The position numbers and the translations under genes are program-made. The notes under the pieces were generated by a model. The model made no database searches. It was not told the DNA's origin and worked only from the letters and a program-made list of their open reading frames with translations. This document shows, piece after piece, positions 33,901 through 40,484 of a stretch of DNA of 64,000 nt. Every line of letters starts with the position of its first letter. Position 1 is the stretch's first letter. The stretch is from contig JAJKFL010000003.1 of assembly GCA_021186555.1 (NCBI GenBank), forward strand, positions 39,879,408 to 39,943,407, read 5' to 3'. The stretch is from Reticulitermes speratus. Lineage: Eukaryota > Arthropoda > Insecta > Blattodea > Rhinotermitidae.

Positions 33901-35857
33901 GCAGCTGTGAGCAGGGTTTTGTATGTAACCATGCCAGTAAGTTGATGAATCAGTCACCTAAATTAAAGAGAGAGTAACTCTTTTTAATTAAGCTGTAATG
34001 TTTTACTGTTTTATGACCAGTGGTTGAGACAAGTGGATCACTATTCTCTGATCAAGGCTCCCAGAGTTATTTAAAATGAGTGCAGTTAAATGTTCATACT
34101 AAACCTGTTCTGAAAATCTGGTTTGTACCTGCCTGTAGGTCCAGTGATGTTGTGTTGCATGAGGCAACGCTGGAAAACTGTATGGAGGAGAAAGCTATTG
34201 AGATGGGTCATTCAACTCCGAAAATGGCTGCTCAGTATGCTGAGAGAGTTGGTGCACGAGTTCTCATGCTCTATCACTTCAGTCAGCGTTATAAGACAGT
34301 ACCATTGAATAACACTGTAAGCATCATGGAGGTGACACAGAATATCATGATTGAACTTCCTAGAACATGCATAAATTCCAGAACTGCATACTGCAGAACA
34401 GGTGGAAATTTACGAGCTTGAAAATAGTTGCCAACATTTATTGAGATCCAAGTTGGTTGTTAATAAACTGTGAAATAATACATGGACAATGCAAAATATT
34501 AAGTTGCAAACAGCTTTGTAAGTAAATATTTGTAATGACAGTATGCAATTTAAAGTTACCAATAATATCATATTCTCATACGCTGTCCACAGACAGTATT
34601 GACATCATCTGTTAAATACTGTCTTACAATAAGTGGTTACAAAATGCCTGGTATTTTAGTGTAGTGGAGTGTAAGTATTTTCTACATTGACATATGGATC
34701 ACAATTTTTTTACTTGTAGGATTTTACAACTTCTCACCATGGGAACCAAGGTTTATTCATTTATTTGTTTGTTTATTTGTTTTTTATTTATTTATGATTG
34801 ATTGATTAATTTAATGACACAGTAATTCAGACTCTGTACTGTTGAGTGGTAAGGTGATATGTGCATAATGAATTAATTAGAAAGAATGTTGAAGGAAATG
34901 GTCATGACCTAATTTTCTGGCATTTGATTGGAGTGACTGATGAAAACCGTGCACACTATCAGGAGGGCTTGTCTGAGGGTCAAGATTTGAACACAGGACC
35001 TTCCAAGTACAAAATAGGACTGCAGTGTTTGGTAGAACAAAGTTTGCCTTTATTCTTATACACAGTAGTATCAAATGGTTGCCTGTAGTTAAGCAAAACC
35101 GGCAGATTGTTGAAATGAGGAAAATAAATTTGAAGAAACCAAGATGATCATATTACTGTGCTGACTGATTTCAGATATATGGAGTAACAGTGTGGTGTAA
35201 TAATAGTTAAACTGTGCTATGTTACTGTGTAAGTAGGATAGTGGATTTGGGACAGTGAAATGATGACAGCCTTCTTCAGAATATATGAATTTAAGTGTTT
35301 AGCATGCTTCTGTATTGTCTGTGGTTTTACACTTTTATGCTTTATCTTCTTGTCATGAAAATACCTTATGGCCATTACAGGTCACTTTCCTCCAGTTTCA
35401 CGACCCCTATTTATCCTGCTGTCTTCATTTTGTGCTAAATGTCTTGTGCAGTAACTCTGGTATTTTTAAGTAGTGTACTGAAAAAATCAAAACTGTCCCC
35501 ACCTCTGAAACCCTTTGGTATAAAAACTGATTACATTTTTGGATTGAGGTGAGATGTTCATTGATTTATAACTTTGTCTTTTCCAAAGCTTCAGTGTATT
35601 TTGTTTGAAGGTTTTTGAGATGCTGTTATAGAGGACTGAGAAAGGATTGGATTATTTCCTGAAATATTTATCATTTAAAATACCGTAGTTTGGAATGGAA
35701 CATGGTGTAACACATATTGATTTCAATGTTCCAGGACTTGTGTGTGGATGTGCTGCTTAAGGAAGCCCAGCATGAGCTTGCCATACGAAACTGTCCCTGT
35801 ACAGTGATGCTTGCAAAGGACTTGTTGGAGTTTACTGTCCCCAGGCCTAACAGCTAG
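18857..35857 (+). CDS. ELAC1: ELAC1, zinc phosphodiesterase (tRNase Z short form), eight exons
   Basis: This metallo-beta-lactamase-fold endonuclease cleaves tRNA 3' trailers or acts in tRNA repair. Exons are 18857-18938, 20017-20132, 26447-26599, 27078-27220, 28350-28545, 29573-29670, 34139-34316 and 35735-35857. They join to 1089 nt, or 362 aa, essentially the length of the animal protein (about 363). All phases agree. Visible motifs in order are N-terminal [27 protein letters not shown], the zinc motif [29 protein letters not shown], the histidine motif HEATLE with HSTPKMAA, and HFSQRY. Metal ligands are all present. Introns 2, 4 and 6 are enlarged by mobile elements, none of which touches an exon. 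The least certain junction is the exon 5 donor. Confidence 0.95.
18939..20016 (+). other. ELAC1 intron 1
   Basis: 1.1 kb intron containing TG and AC dinucleotide runs at 19711-19771. No other feature. Confidence 0.7.
19711..19771. repeat. (TG)n and (AC)n microsatellite pair
   Basis: A TG run is followed by an AC run, with ATGAGAG between. The two runs are complementary and could fold back. This explains the cysteine- and threonine-rich open frame read across them. Confidence 0.85.
20017..20132 (+). CDS. ELAC1: ELAC1 exon 2 (HxHxDH zinc motif)
   Basis: Begins after the acceptor TTCAACAG in phase 1 and encodes [17 protein letters not shown] through THMHGDH, the metal-binding signature. It ends CAT/GTAAGA in phase 0. 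Confidence 0.95.
20964..21491 (+). pseudogene. LINE endonuclease, N-terminal part, broken
   Basis: The frame holds the start of an apurinic-type endonuclease: [17 protein letters not shown], then [14 protein letters not shown], then a GTGFYI segment. A TGA at 21297-21299 interrupts it. The same frame resumes at 21306 with [12 protein letters not shown] and runs to 21491. Near 21450 the coding continues in another frame (the next entry), so there is also a one-base shift. Confidence 0.85.
21452..23998 (+). CDS. LINE endonuclease C-terminus and reverse transcriptase
   Basis: 848 codons without a stop. The first 110 residues finish the endonuclease: [22 protein letters not shown] and SDHFLV supply the catalytic D, N and H. 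A lysine-rich linker follows. The reverse transcriptase spans roughly residues 340-640, with [54 protein letters not shown] and the catalytic [11 protein letters not shown]. The C-terminal part has a conserved AWTLNKD and IGHVNRM. It lacks a true start of its own and depends on the upstream part, which is broken. Confidence 0.92.
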   Translation: MEKTCDAIPNYDMKIILGDFNAKVGKETYLHPACGGHSLHNETNDNGKRMVNFALGRDLAVTGTWFQHKDIHKITWRSPNNKICNQIDHILVDRRHCTNVCDVRSVRGAEIESDHFLVRAKIRLKIKKIEKTKKSEIKKWDINKLNKKEVKEEFSKEVTANIQNAQLEEVEDINETWNKIKKGINEAAGKIIGKEERLQRNSWFDEECQMILEDKKRAYIKMINRNTRQNAQEYKDKRKEAHKIFRQKKRDVFKSKLEQMEIAYNNKEAKNYYQEVNSIRKGFKPQTLLIRDKEGTIVSNREKALQRWSEYYEKHFELQDGTENHRGEEGTMCVHTAEPEIKPPSDVDIEIAIGKLKNGKATGHDQILAELIKEGGKELRRVMYGLILKIWEKETIPHEWKYGIICPIHKKGDTMRCDNYRAVTLLCTTYKILANILYAKLVPYAEEIIGEYQGGFRRGRSTVDQIFTMRQISEKCWEQNIDVHYLFIDFQAAYDNVWRNEIWSEMHKLGFPKKLVNLCRILNNEIYAEVKIGKHLSPEFEVMKGLRQGDAIAPLLFNVVLEIATRRSKVETKGTIFDKCSQIMAYADDVVIMGRRLQDVKEVFTSLIEQANKMGLEINEKKTKFMTVSRKPYNENKNVKIGTYNFEIVKDYTYLGTVLTNKNELRPEIEKRITNANRAYYALLPLLKSQSVRRVEKVKIYKTLIGPVVTYGAEAWTLNKDIAKGLAVFERKILRIIFGAIKVNENWRKRYNKGLKQVFGDSDILSFVRISRLKWIGHVNRMENKRTVSQVFNKNPQRSRPRGRPRYRWWNCVQTDIKKCKINNWKERSKNRADWERAIKEAKVRIGL
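24037..24369. other. ELAC1 intron 2, AT-rich, no gene
   Basis: Repeated short phrases such as ACTAAAACC and AACCTTAACTAAAGC make it weakly repetitive. Nothing codes. Confidence 0.4.
24370..25480 (+). pseudogene. 5'-truncated LINE fragment with RNase H domain
   Basis: The 3' end of a Jockey/R1/I-type LINE. 24373-24882 encodes an RNase H domain: [19 protein letters not shown] (first acidic residue), [11 protein letters not shown] (catalytic E), [13 protein letters not shown] (D) and WVPRHS. After stops and frameshifts the next part carries a C-terminal zinc-knuckle-like segment, [20 protein letters not shown], at about 25190-25255. The reverse transcriptase is missing, as is normal for 5' truncation. 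It sits in ELAC1 intron 2, just after the RTE-like LINE. Confidence 0.85.
25660..25860. repeat. inverted pair of degenerate hammerhead-like motifs
   Basis: The minus-strand segment near 25735-25690 reads AATGGAGCAGCAGGTTCCTC then TGAAATGTCAG. The plus strand near 25812-25850 reads GATGGTTGAGGCAGGAGGTT then CCTCAGAAACAT. The two face each other about 80 bp apart, separated by (ACAT)n. A third copy is on the minus strand at 26880-26815. The order GATGGAGG, loop, CCTC, GAAAC is what I associate with insect Penelope-type hammerhead motifs. All three are degenerate. Confidence 0.45.
26105..26325 (-). repeat. SINE family 1 copy
   Basis: Read on the minus strand it begins CAGTTGGTATAGTGACTAGG, then CTATGGGCTGGACAACC, and carries the same body as the copy at 6560-6815, ending near GGGGCATGAAGCTACAATTCC. 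It lies in ELAC1 intron 2. Confidence 0.75.
26447..26599 (+). CDS. ELAC1: ELAC1 exon 3
   Basis: Follows the acceptor TTTTGCAG and encodes [16 protein letters not shown] through LTYEYV. It ends GTT/GTATGT. 51 codons, phase 0 at both ends. Confidence 0.95.
26600..27077 (+). other. ELAC1 intron 3 with a hammerhead-like remnant
   Basis: A degenerate motif on the minus strand at about 26880-26815 reads CCTGAATATGGAGGCAG, a loop, CCTCTGAAAC. It is the same family as the pair at 25660-25860. Confidence 0.4.
27078..27220 (+). CDS. ELAC1: ELAC1 exon 4
   Basis: Acceptor TTACACAG, coding [15 protein letters not shown] onward. I end it at AATGT/GTTAGT (phase 2) because exon 5 needs one base to finish a codon. 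The open frame continues to 27281, but that part is intron. Confidence 0.85.
27221..28349 (+). other. ELAC1 intron 4
   Basis: AT-rich intron, no other feature. It ends in GTTGCACTGCAG. Confidence 0.6.
28350..28545 (+). CDS. ELAC1: ELAC1 exon 5
   Basis: Encodes [16 protein letters not shown], then IPSFGF, and [15 protein letters not shown]. The next exon begins in phase 0, so I place the donor at ACT/GTATCC. A stronger-looking donor GTGAGA at 28538 would leave phase 1 and break the frame. An RNA read would settle it. Confidence 0.85.
28546..29572 (+). other. ELAC1 intron 5
   Basis: AT-rich, with a TA microsatellite at 29228-29256. Nothing else recognised. Confidence 0.6.
29228..29256. repeat. 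(TA)n microsatellite
   Basis: Nearly pure AT dinucleotide run in ELAC1 intron 5. Confidence 0.85.
29573..29670 (+). CDS. ELAC1: ELAC1 exon 6
   Basis: Acceptor ATCACTTCAG, coding [15 protein letters not shown], then the LGDTSD loop. It ends GCACA/GTGAGT in phase 2. Confidence 0.93.
30041..30087 (-). ncRNA. hammerhead-like ribozyme motif, left arm
   Basis: On the minus strand: GTGCCC, core CTGATGA (30081-30075), stem II GGCCG-AGTTA-CGGCC, GAAAC (30058-30054), a short stem III ACATGTGT, then cleavage-site-like GTA and GGGTGT (30046-30041). Stem I would have three G-C and three G-U pairs. Activity is unproven, and the extra U after the core departs from the consensus. Confidence 0.45.
30205..30240 (+). 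ncRNA. hammerhead-like ribozyme motif, right arm
   Basis: The same core on the plus strand: CTGATGA at 30205-30211, stem GGCCG-AGATA-CGGCC, GAAAC at 30228-30232. Here the base after the GTA is A instead of G, which breaks the first pair of stem I, so this copy is weaker than the left arm. Confidence 0.35.
30751..31410 (-). pseudogene. Tigger transposase, C-terminal part in shifted frame
   Basis: From about 31410 this frame picks up the next conserved block, [20 protein letters not shown], which has the third catalytic D. A helical region and an acidic stretch ([14 protein letters not shown]) follow. The protein ends [11 protein letters not shown]. That end fits the PCNA-interaction pattern Q-x-x-hydrophobic-x-x-F-hydrophobic, described for pogo transposase. 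The open frame extends to 31548, but residues before about 31410 are out of frame. Confidence 0.85.
31359..32291 (-). CDS. Tigger transposase, N-terminal and catalytic part
   Basis: A 310-codon frame starting [20 protein letters not shown]. An HTH ([20 protein letters not shown]) is followed by the CENP-B-type second DNA-binding segment ([16 protein letters not shown]). The DDE nuclease follows, with D in [12 protein letters not shown] and D in [12 protein letters not shown]. About 31400 the frame is lost in a run of A (NVKV then unrelated residues). The rest continues in another frame. Whether this break is real or a sequencing error in a homopolymer cannot be told. Confidence 0.9.
   Translation of the reverse strand: MSQPKKQVRTLHEQLKIVEEVEKNPGEKRVDIAKRLGLAPSTLNSIFAKKDEIREQAEKCGNASKKRKIGRESTFAELERVLFSWYQQARASNIPIDGTILRGKAKMIAAQLNIENFTASNGWIARFKDRHGLVYKKLVGESAAVDSESTEAWLERLPSLLEGYEQRDIYNADETGLFYNVLPDRTLALKVESCHGGKNCKDRLTVLLCVNSDGTDEQVPIVIGKSPKPRCFKNVKKLPTKYHANNKAWMTTDIFSSFLRSLDASMGAQNRNILLFVDNCAAHPKDTSFLRNVKVIRYPQIVQVCSSPLI
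33076..33225 (+). repeat. tRNA-derived SINE, family 2
   Basis: The head GCCATGGCTTAGGTGGTAAG and the B-box-like GGGTTCGATTCCAGGC are tRNA-like. A second copy with the same tail (GCACTAGGACAGG...TTTTCACTG and CTGTCAG) is at 54818-54970. Confidence 0.75.
33274..33865 (+). mobile_element. non-autonomous TIR element with long arms
   Basis: Arms of about 120 bp (33274-33395 and 33720-33865) are inverted repeats: the left has AGGAGGAAAGGTC...GAGGTGATAGTATTGG, and the right has the mirror of AGAAGGAAAGGTC...GAGGTGATAGTATCGG. TA flanks both sides. The 592-bp element keeps the end of a transposase gene (see 33412-33612). It is in ELAC1 intron 6. Confidence 0.8.
33412..33612 (+). pseudogene. transposase C-terminal remnant (DDE_3-like)
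   Basis: The frame reads [20 protein letters not shown], a TGA, then [12 protein letters not shown] and [12 protein letters not shown]. This matches the end of Tc1/mariner-related transposases with FxLWGxxKxxVY and CIExxGxxFEHLL patterns. The stop replaces what is usually an arginine codon. No catalytic part remains. Confidence 0.65.
34139..34316 (+). CDS. ELAC1: ELAC1 exon 7 (metal-binding histidines)
   Basis: Acceptor CCTGTAG. Encodes [31 protein letters not shown] and [11 protein letters not shown], the third and fourth metal-ligand motifs of the tRNase Z family. It ends AACACT/GTAAGC in phase 0. Reading past the donor gives a spurious tail. Confidence 0.95.
34317..35734 (+). other. ELAC1 intron 7
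   Basis: AT-rich intron with a TTTATTTGTTTG-type low-complexity stretch near 34755-34800. No repeat element recognised. Confidence 0.6.
35735..35857 (+). CDS. ELAC1: ELAC1 exon 8 (C-terminus)
   Basis: Acceptor CAATGTTCCAG. Encodes [19 protein letters not shown], then [19 protein letters not shown] and TAG. The helix plus AxDLxxxxVP-type strand matches how short tRNase Z proteins end. It completes a 362-residue protein. Confidence 0.88.
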   Translation, partial: DLCVDVLLKEAQHELAIRNCPCTVMLAKDLLEFTVPRPNS

Positions 35858-37299
35858 CAGGGTTTATAGACCAGTGATGTAAATGCTGCTGTGTTGAGAC
35901 TGAATAATTTAAAAGGAGTATGAATGTTTATTCAGCTGATATTTGATATCGGTAATGGGAAGCCACCCAGTATGTAGCTTACTTCTTTCATAATACAGCT
36001 GTAACACCTAGTAAAATGTTCATTGTCAGGTATTTACAAGTTAATGCAACTGTAAACCTGTGTACCATAGTCAGTCGTAGTGCTTTTGGTTCCCAGGTGT
36101 GCTGATGTTCCTTTCTTTACTGCTAGGATGCTGATCTAATTGTTGCATTGCCCAACATTTTGTGCTGCCTGTTGCCTTATAGAAATGCTCATTTTGGCTT
36201 TATTTTGGAACACCATAAAAAGAGTGGGGTTTGGCAGCGAGGTCTTGTCTCAGACTATGGCATTGCCAGTTGCTGATTGTATTTATTAGAATTGGTGAGC
36301 AAACACTCACTGACCATGAACCCATACAATGAATGATGCAACCCTTATACAAATTGTGTGATGTAATGTTCCTGTGTACCAATATATTTCACAAACTAAA
36401 ATGCCAGTGATTATTTTTTATATACTTTACAGCACTCTGACATCTGCAACTGAGCTCACATTTATTGTAGTAAGTAATGAGCAGTTGTGTATGTTGATTG
36501 CCTGGGTTAGAACCGTATTTTCAAATCTGGCAGAGTCTCATGTGTCAGGCTAGCTAGCAACGGGGAAATGTGTCCAGTCATGTATGCTGCTCCCATGTGG
36601 TGTGTGTAATCTTCCAGCACTGTGCTTGCTTATCATCACAACACACCTATAGGGGTTCGATTTTTGCAGAGATCATATTTATGTCTTCCAAGACATATAA
36701 TTTTATATCATTATTAACACTTTGACGCAGAATGTTATAGATATGCAACGTACAGTGTGATACCCAAAACACTGAACGTCGACTACTGCTGATGGCGATT
36801 TGGCCGCCCTTATGCAGTTGTTGAAATTCTGGGTTGCTGCTGTCTTCTGCATATGACACCAGGCATTTAATCCTGGCACCAAAGGGTGAAAGTTTTGGGG
36901 ACCAATCGTATGTAACATGTTAAGAAAAGAATAATAAATTACTGTTAACTTTATTGTTGTGAATTTGCTTGTACACTGGTGCTCAGTTACACTAATGATA
37001 TTACTTTCACATACTCTGCTCATTACATGCAGAATATTACCCCATTAGCAATGTAGTTATTATTTCATATGTGTCAGACAACACTGATATCATTCAGTTT
37101 TTCATTTAATGTTGCTCCAGTCATTCTCTTATAGTTTACTGTACCATATATACCCAAATATAATATGAGAATATTTTCCTAATTTGTCTGAAAAATTGGG
37201 GGTCAGTTTATAATTGCATACAAAGTTAAAGACGTTCTGTGTACGTTTTCCAGAAAATTGAAAATTGTAGTAGGGGGTTATCTAACATTCAGGTAAGTA
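35858..37299. other. ELAC1 3' UTR and intergenic DNA
   Basis: No coding exon. At 37148-37215, ATATATACCCAAATATAATA followed by GGGGGTCAGTTTATAATT resembles the end of an inverted-repeat DNA element, with no matching far end seen. The Gypsy element may have removed it. Confidence 0.4.
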
Positions 37300-37303
37300 T
37301 GCT

Positions 37304-38887
37304 TTGCCGATTAGGAAAGCACCTTATAGGATTCCGTTTGCGCTCAGACAGAAGGTAGATGACCAAATGCAAGATATGTTGAAGAAAGGTGTCATTAGAG
37401 AGAGTAATTCACCTTGGTCAGCCCCTGTAGTCTTGGTTCCGAAAAAGTCAGCGGACGGCAAACCGAAATATCGTTTGTGTGTAGATTACCGGGCACTGAA
37501 TGCTGTCACCAAGTTTGACAGCTACCCACTTCCGAGATTCGAGGAAACGACATCCACCTTAGCAGGCTCTAGACTATTCACAGTGTTAGACTGCTACGCT
37601 GGCTTTTGGCAAATTAATATAAAGGAAGAGCATCGCGAGAAAACAGGATTTTCTGTTCCTTCGGGTCATTACGAATTTAACAGAATGCCATATGGAATTT
37701 CAAACAGCCCAGCGAGTTTTCAGAGATTAATGGATAATGTATTGAGGAATCTGATAGGGCCTGAGTGCTGGATTTTCATAGATGATATTCTGATCTCTAG
37801 CGACACAGTAGAGGAGCATGCGAGAAGATTAAGTAATGTGTTAGGAAGATTTGAGAAAGCAAATCTGCAGCTCCAGCCGAGTAAATGTGACTTTGCTAAG
37901 GACCAGGTGTCATACCTAGGTTATACTTTATCCTACAGAGGGATTGAGAGCTCACCAGAAAAAGTAAGGGCAGTTCAGGAATACCCAACTCCAAAGAACG
38001 TGAAAGATGTTAGGGCATTTCTGGGGTTATGTTCCTTCTACAGAAGGCTAGTCCCGAAATTTGCTGATATAGCAAAACCACTGACCCAGCTTACGCGGAA
38101 AGACGTTGAATTTAAATGGCACTCGGAATGTCAGGAAACATTCGAGGAGTTGAAATCTAAGTTGAGTAACACACCGGTGTTAGCTTATCCGGACTCCACT
38201 CTGCCATTTATTCTCACCACAGATGCTTCGAAGATAGGACTTGGGGCAGTGCTATCGCAAGTGCAGAATGGCTTAGAGAGACCACTCGCATTTGCCAGTA
38301 GGCAGCTGAACAAAGCTGAGAGGGCCTACTCTGCATCAGAAATGGAGATGCTAGGCTTGGTTTGGGCAACGAAGTATTTTAGATGCTACTTATGTGGTAG
38401 AAAATTTTTAGCAAGAACGGATCATGCTGCACTAACATTTTTTAAAAAATTTGCAGACAATAATAGCCGACTAATGAGATGGTCATTAAGGTTATCCGAA
38501 TTTGATTTTAGTTTGCAACATACTTCGGGTTCCAAACTTACGCATGTAGATGCACTTAGCCGACATGTGGCTACAGTTGGTGATAGGACAGTGCTCACAA
38601 GGCAACTGATGCGAAAAGAGCAGTGTCAGGATTCATTCTGTGAAAGGCAGAAGCAAACTCGTCTTACATCAAAGAGTGAATTTTTTCTGGACATGGACGG
38701 ACTTTTGTATAGGAGGCAAAGGGGTAAAGAGCCTCAATTAGTGGTCCCACAGTCTTTGGTCCAGGAGGTGATTGCCGAAAACCACGACCCCATTTTCGTA
38801 GCACATCCTGGGAGCAAGAGGACTTTTGAGTTAATCTCTCTCAGATATTGGTGGCCGAAAATGCGGCAAAACAAGAGGACTACGTAA
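37304..38887 (+). CDS. pol: Gypsy pol: reverse transcriptase and RNase H
   Basis: 527 codons. Reverse transcriptase blocks are visible in order: a palm start (VLVPKKSADGKPKYRLCVDY), LDCYAGFWQI, RMPYGISNSPASFQ and the catalytic FIDDILIS in place of YxDD. The connection and RNase H follow, with LTTDASKIGLGAVLSQ and a HVDALSR end. The last residues begin the integrase zinc region (HPGSKRT, then YWWPKM). The frame then ends at about 38887 because of a shift. The protease and gag that should come before it are absent, and the first methionine is internal to the family alignment. Confidence 0.93.
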   Translation: MPIRKAPYRIPFALRQKVDDQMQDMLKKGVIRESNSPWSAPVVLVPKKSADGKPKYRLCVDYRALNAVTKFDSYPLPRFEETTSTLAGSRLFTVLDCYAGFWQINIKEEHREKTGFSVPSGHYEFNRMPYGISNSPASFQRLMDNVLRNLIGPECWIFIDDILISSDTVEEHARRLSNVLGRFEKANLQLQPSKCDFAKDQVSYLGYTLSYRGIESSPEKVRAVQEYPTPKNVKDVRAFLGLCSFYRRLVPKFADIAKPLTQLTRKDVEFKWHSECQETFEELKSKLSNTPVLAYPDSTLPFILTTDASKIGLGAVLSQVQNGLERPLAFASRQLNKAERAYSASEMEMLGLVWATKYFRCYLCGRKFLARTDHAALTFFKKFADNNSRLMRWSLRLSEFDFSLQHTSGSKLTHVDALSRHVATVGDRTVLTRQLMRKEQCQDSFCERQKQTRLTSKSEFFLDMDGLLYRRQRGKEPQLVVPQSLVQEVIAENHDPIFVAHPGSKRTFELISLRYWWPKMRQNKRTT

Positions 38888-40179
38888 TGCGTTGTGACAA
38901 GTGCCAAACTCGGAAGGGGAAACATGAATTTCGAGCCCCACTGGGAGATGTCGAAACTCCTTCTGAACCGTTTCAGGTTACTGGAATGGACATCACTGGA
39001 CCCTGCACGATAACACCTAGGAAGAATCGGTACTTGTTAACCTTTATAGATCATTTTTCAAAATATGTGGAAGCATTTCCAATTCCAGACGTTTCGGCAG
39101 AGACATGCGCACGAGTCTATGCTACTCAAATCATAGCTAGACACGGTAGCGGTTCTACTTTAAATACAGATAGAGGAAGGTCATTTACTTCAACCTTTTT
39201 TAAAGAAACATGTAAAATTTTGAGAGTTAGAAAGGTAGAAACGTCTGCTTACCATGCCATGAGCAACGGGATGGTTGAAAGATTTCATAAGGTCCTCCAC
39301 GACTCTATTTCGCACTATGTAGATTCCACCGGCTCAAACTGGGACGTCGTGTTGCCATTCCTTTTAATGGCGTATAGAGCAACACCCCATAGCACAACCA
39401 AGTACAGTCCATTTTATCTATTACACGGCCGAGAAATGAATTTACCGAACATGGATGATTTGAAAGCTAATTTGCCACGAGAAATACAAAACACAGATTA
39501 TGGGCTCAAGTTGGAAAACTTAAAGCTTAGTTTGAGGAAAGCGTATGAAGAAGTTAGGAAAAACAACAGGAAGACACATGAGATTAACATAAAGTATTAT
39601 GACAGAAAGGCAAAGGAAAGAAATTTTGAAGTAGGTGATACGGTATATTTATTTTGTCCGGCCAAGAAGCCTGGTAGATGCCAAAAATTTAGGAAATTTT
39701 GGAGAGGGCCTTACAAAATTGTGGAGAAGATTTCTGAATTAAATTACAGGATTGTAGATGTAACAGGGAAGGAACAGACTGTTCACATAAACAGACTGAA
39801 AAGATCCTATGATCAGAGACCCTGGAAGTTTGAGAAGACCCCATGTGGGAGACGTAAGAAAAAACAGGCTATTATGGAAGATCGGGATGAGCAGGAGATA
39901 GAAATTCAATCAAGGCCGATTACAAGTGTGGATAACCACGGAGCACAGACTGTAGAACAGCAAGTACAAAGTCCTACCCCAGCAGTAGGCGCAGACACGC
40001 CTAATGCAGGCAGGGAAACGCCAAACAGATATCCAGATTCTACGTTAAGGGATCCAAACTATACACCTCCCAGATCTCCACAGTCCTTGCGTGAATTAGC
40101 AGCAACCCCTCAGGCACCACCACTTACCAGGAGCAGAGCTCGGTTGCAGCAACTACAGGAATTTAATAACCCACCGTAA
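38848..40179 (+). CDS. pol: Gypsy pol: integrase
   Basis: The frame carries the rest of the zinc region (CDKCQTRKG) and the integrase core. The three catalytic residues are recognisable: D in GMDITGP, D in NTDRGRSF and E in GMVERFHK. A C-terminal DNA-binding SH3-like part follows (GDTVYLFCPAKKPGRCQKF, then WRGPYKI) and a low-complexity proline- and glutamine-rich tail. It is in a different frame from the reverse transcriptase, so the polyprotein is broken. The first dozen residues before the zinc cysteines are out of the family frame. Confidence 0.9.
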   Translation: MVAENAAKQEDYVMRCDKCQTRKGKHEFRAPLGDVETPSEPFQVTGMDITGPCTITPRKNRYLLTFIDHFSKYVEAFPIPDVSAETCARVYATQIIARHGSGSTLNTDRGRSFTSTFFKETCKILRVRKVETSAYHAMSNGMVERFHKVLHDSISHYVDSTGSNWDVVLPFLLMAYRATPHSTTKYSPFYLLHGREMNLPNMDDLKANLPREIQNTDYGLKLENLKLSLRKAYEEVRKNNRKTHEINIKYYDRKAKERNFEVGDTVYLFCPAKKPGRCQKFRKFWRGPYKIVEKISELNYRIVDVTGKEQTVHINRLKRSYDQRPWKFEKTPCGRRKKKQAIMEDRDEQEIEIQSRPITSVDNHGAQTVEQQVQSPTPAVGADTPNAGRETPNRYPDSTLRDPNYTPPRSPQSLRELAATPQAPPLTRSRARLQQLQEFNNPP

Positions 40180-40484
40180 GGTTGAAATGTAGCAGATGGT
40201 ACATAGCTTGATAAAAGTAGCATGTTGAAACAGTGGGTAATGCTAAGAAGAAAGGGAAATTGTTGTAATTAAAGTAACATAAATTGCTTTAAATAATTAA
40301 AGCAGGCTGAAAACAAATAATTGTAAATGTGTATATTTGCAATTTAGTATGTGTACATTAGAGTGTAAAATAGGAGGATGTAAAAAGAAAACACATAAGG
40401 GCAAGAGTAGGAATATATATATTGCAAGTTTTGAATTTTGAATCCAGAGACCATTATACAGTGGCCCTGTTGATTTTGCTTTGA
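40180..40484 (+). other. spacer between pol and env
   Basis: AT-rich, non-coding. A splice-acceptor-like TATTTCCAG ends at 40614, a little inside the env frame; env of such elements is often made from a spliced message, which is inference here. Confidence 0.4.

Larger units (their letters stand above)
29671..34138 (+). other. ELAC1 intron 6, packed with mobile elements
   Basis: This 4.5-kb intron holds the foldback element at 29948-30300, a Tigger element at 30632-32835, a SINE at 33076-33225 and a TIR element at 33274-33865. Little unique sequence is left. It ends in TGCCTGTAG. Confidence 0.85.
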
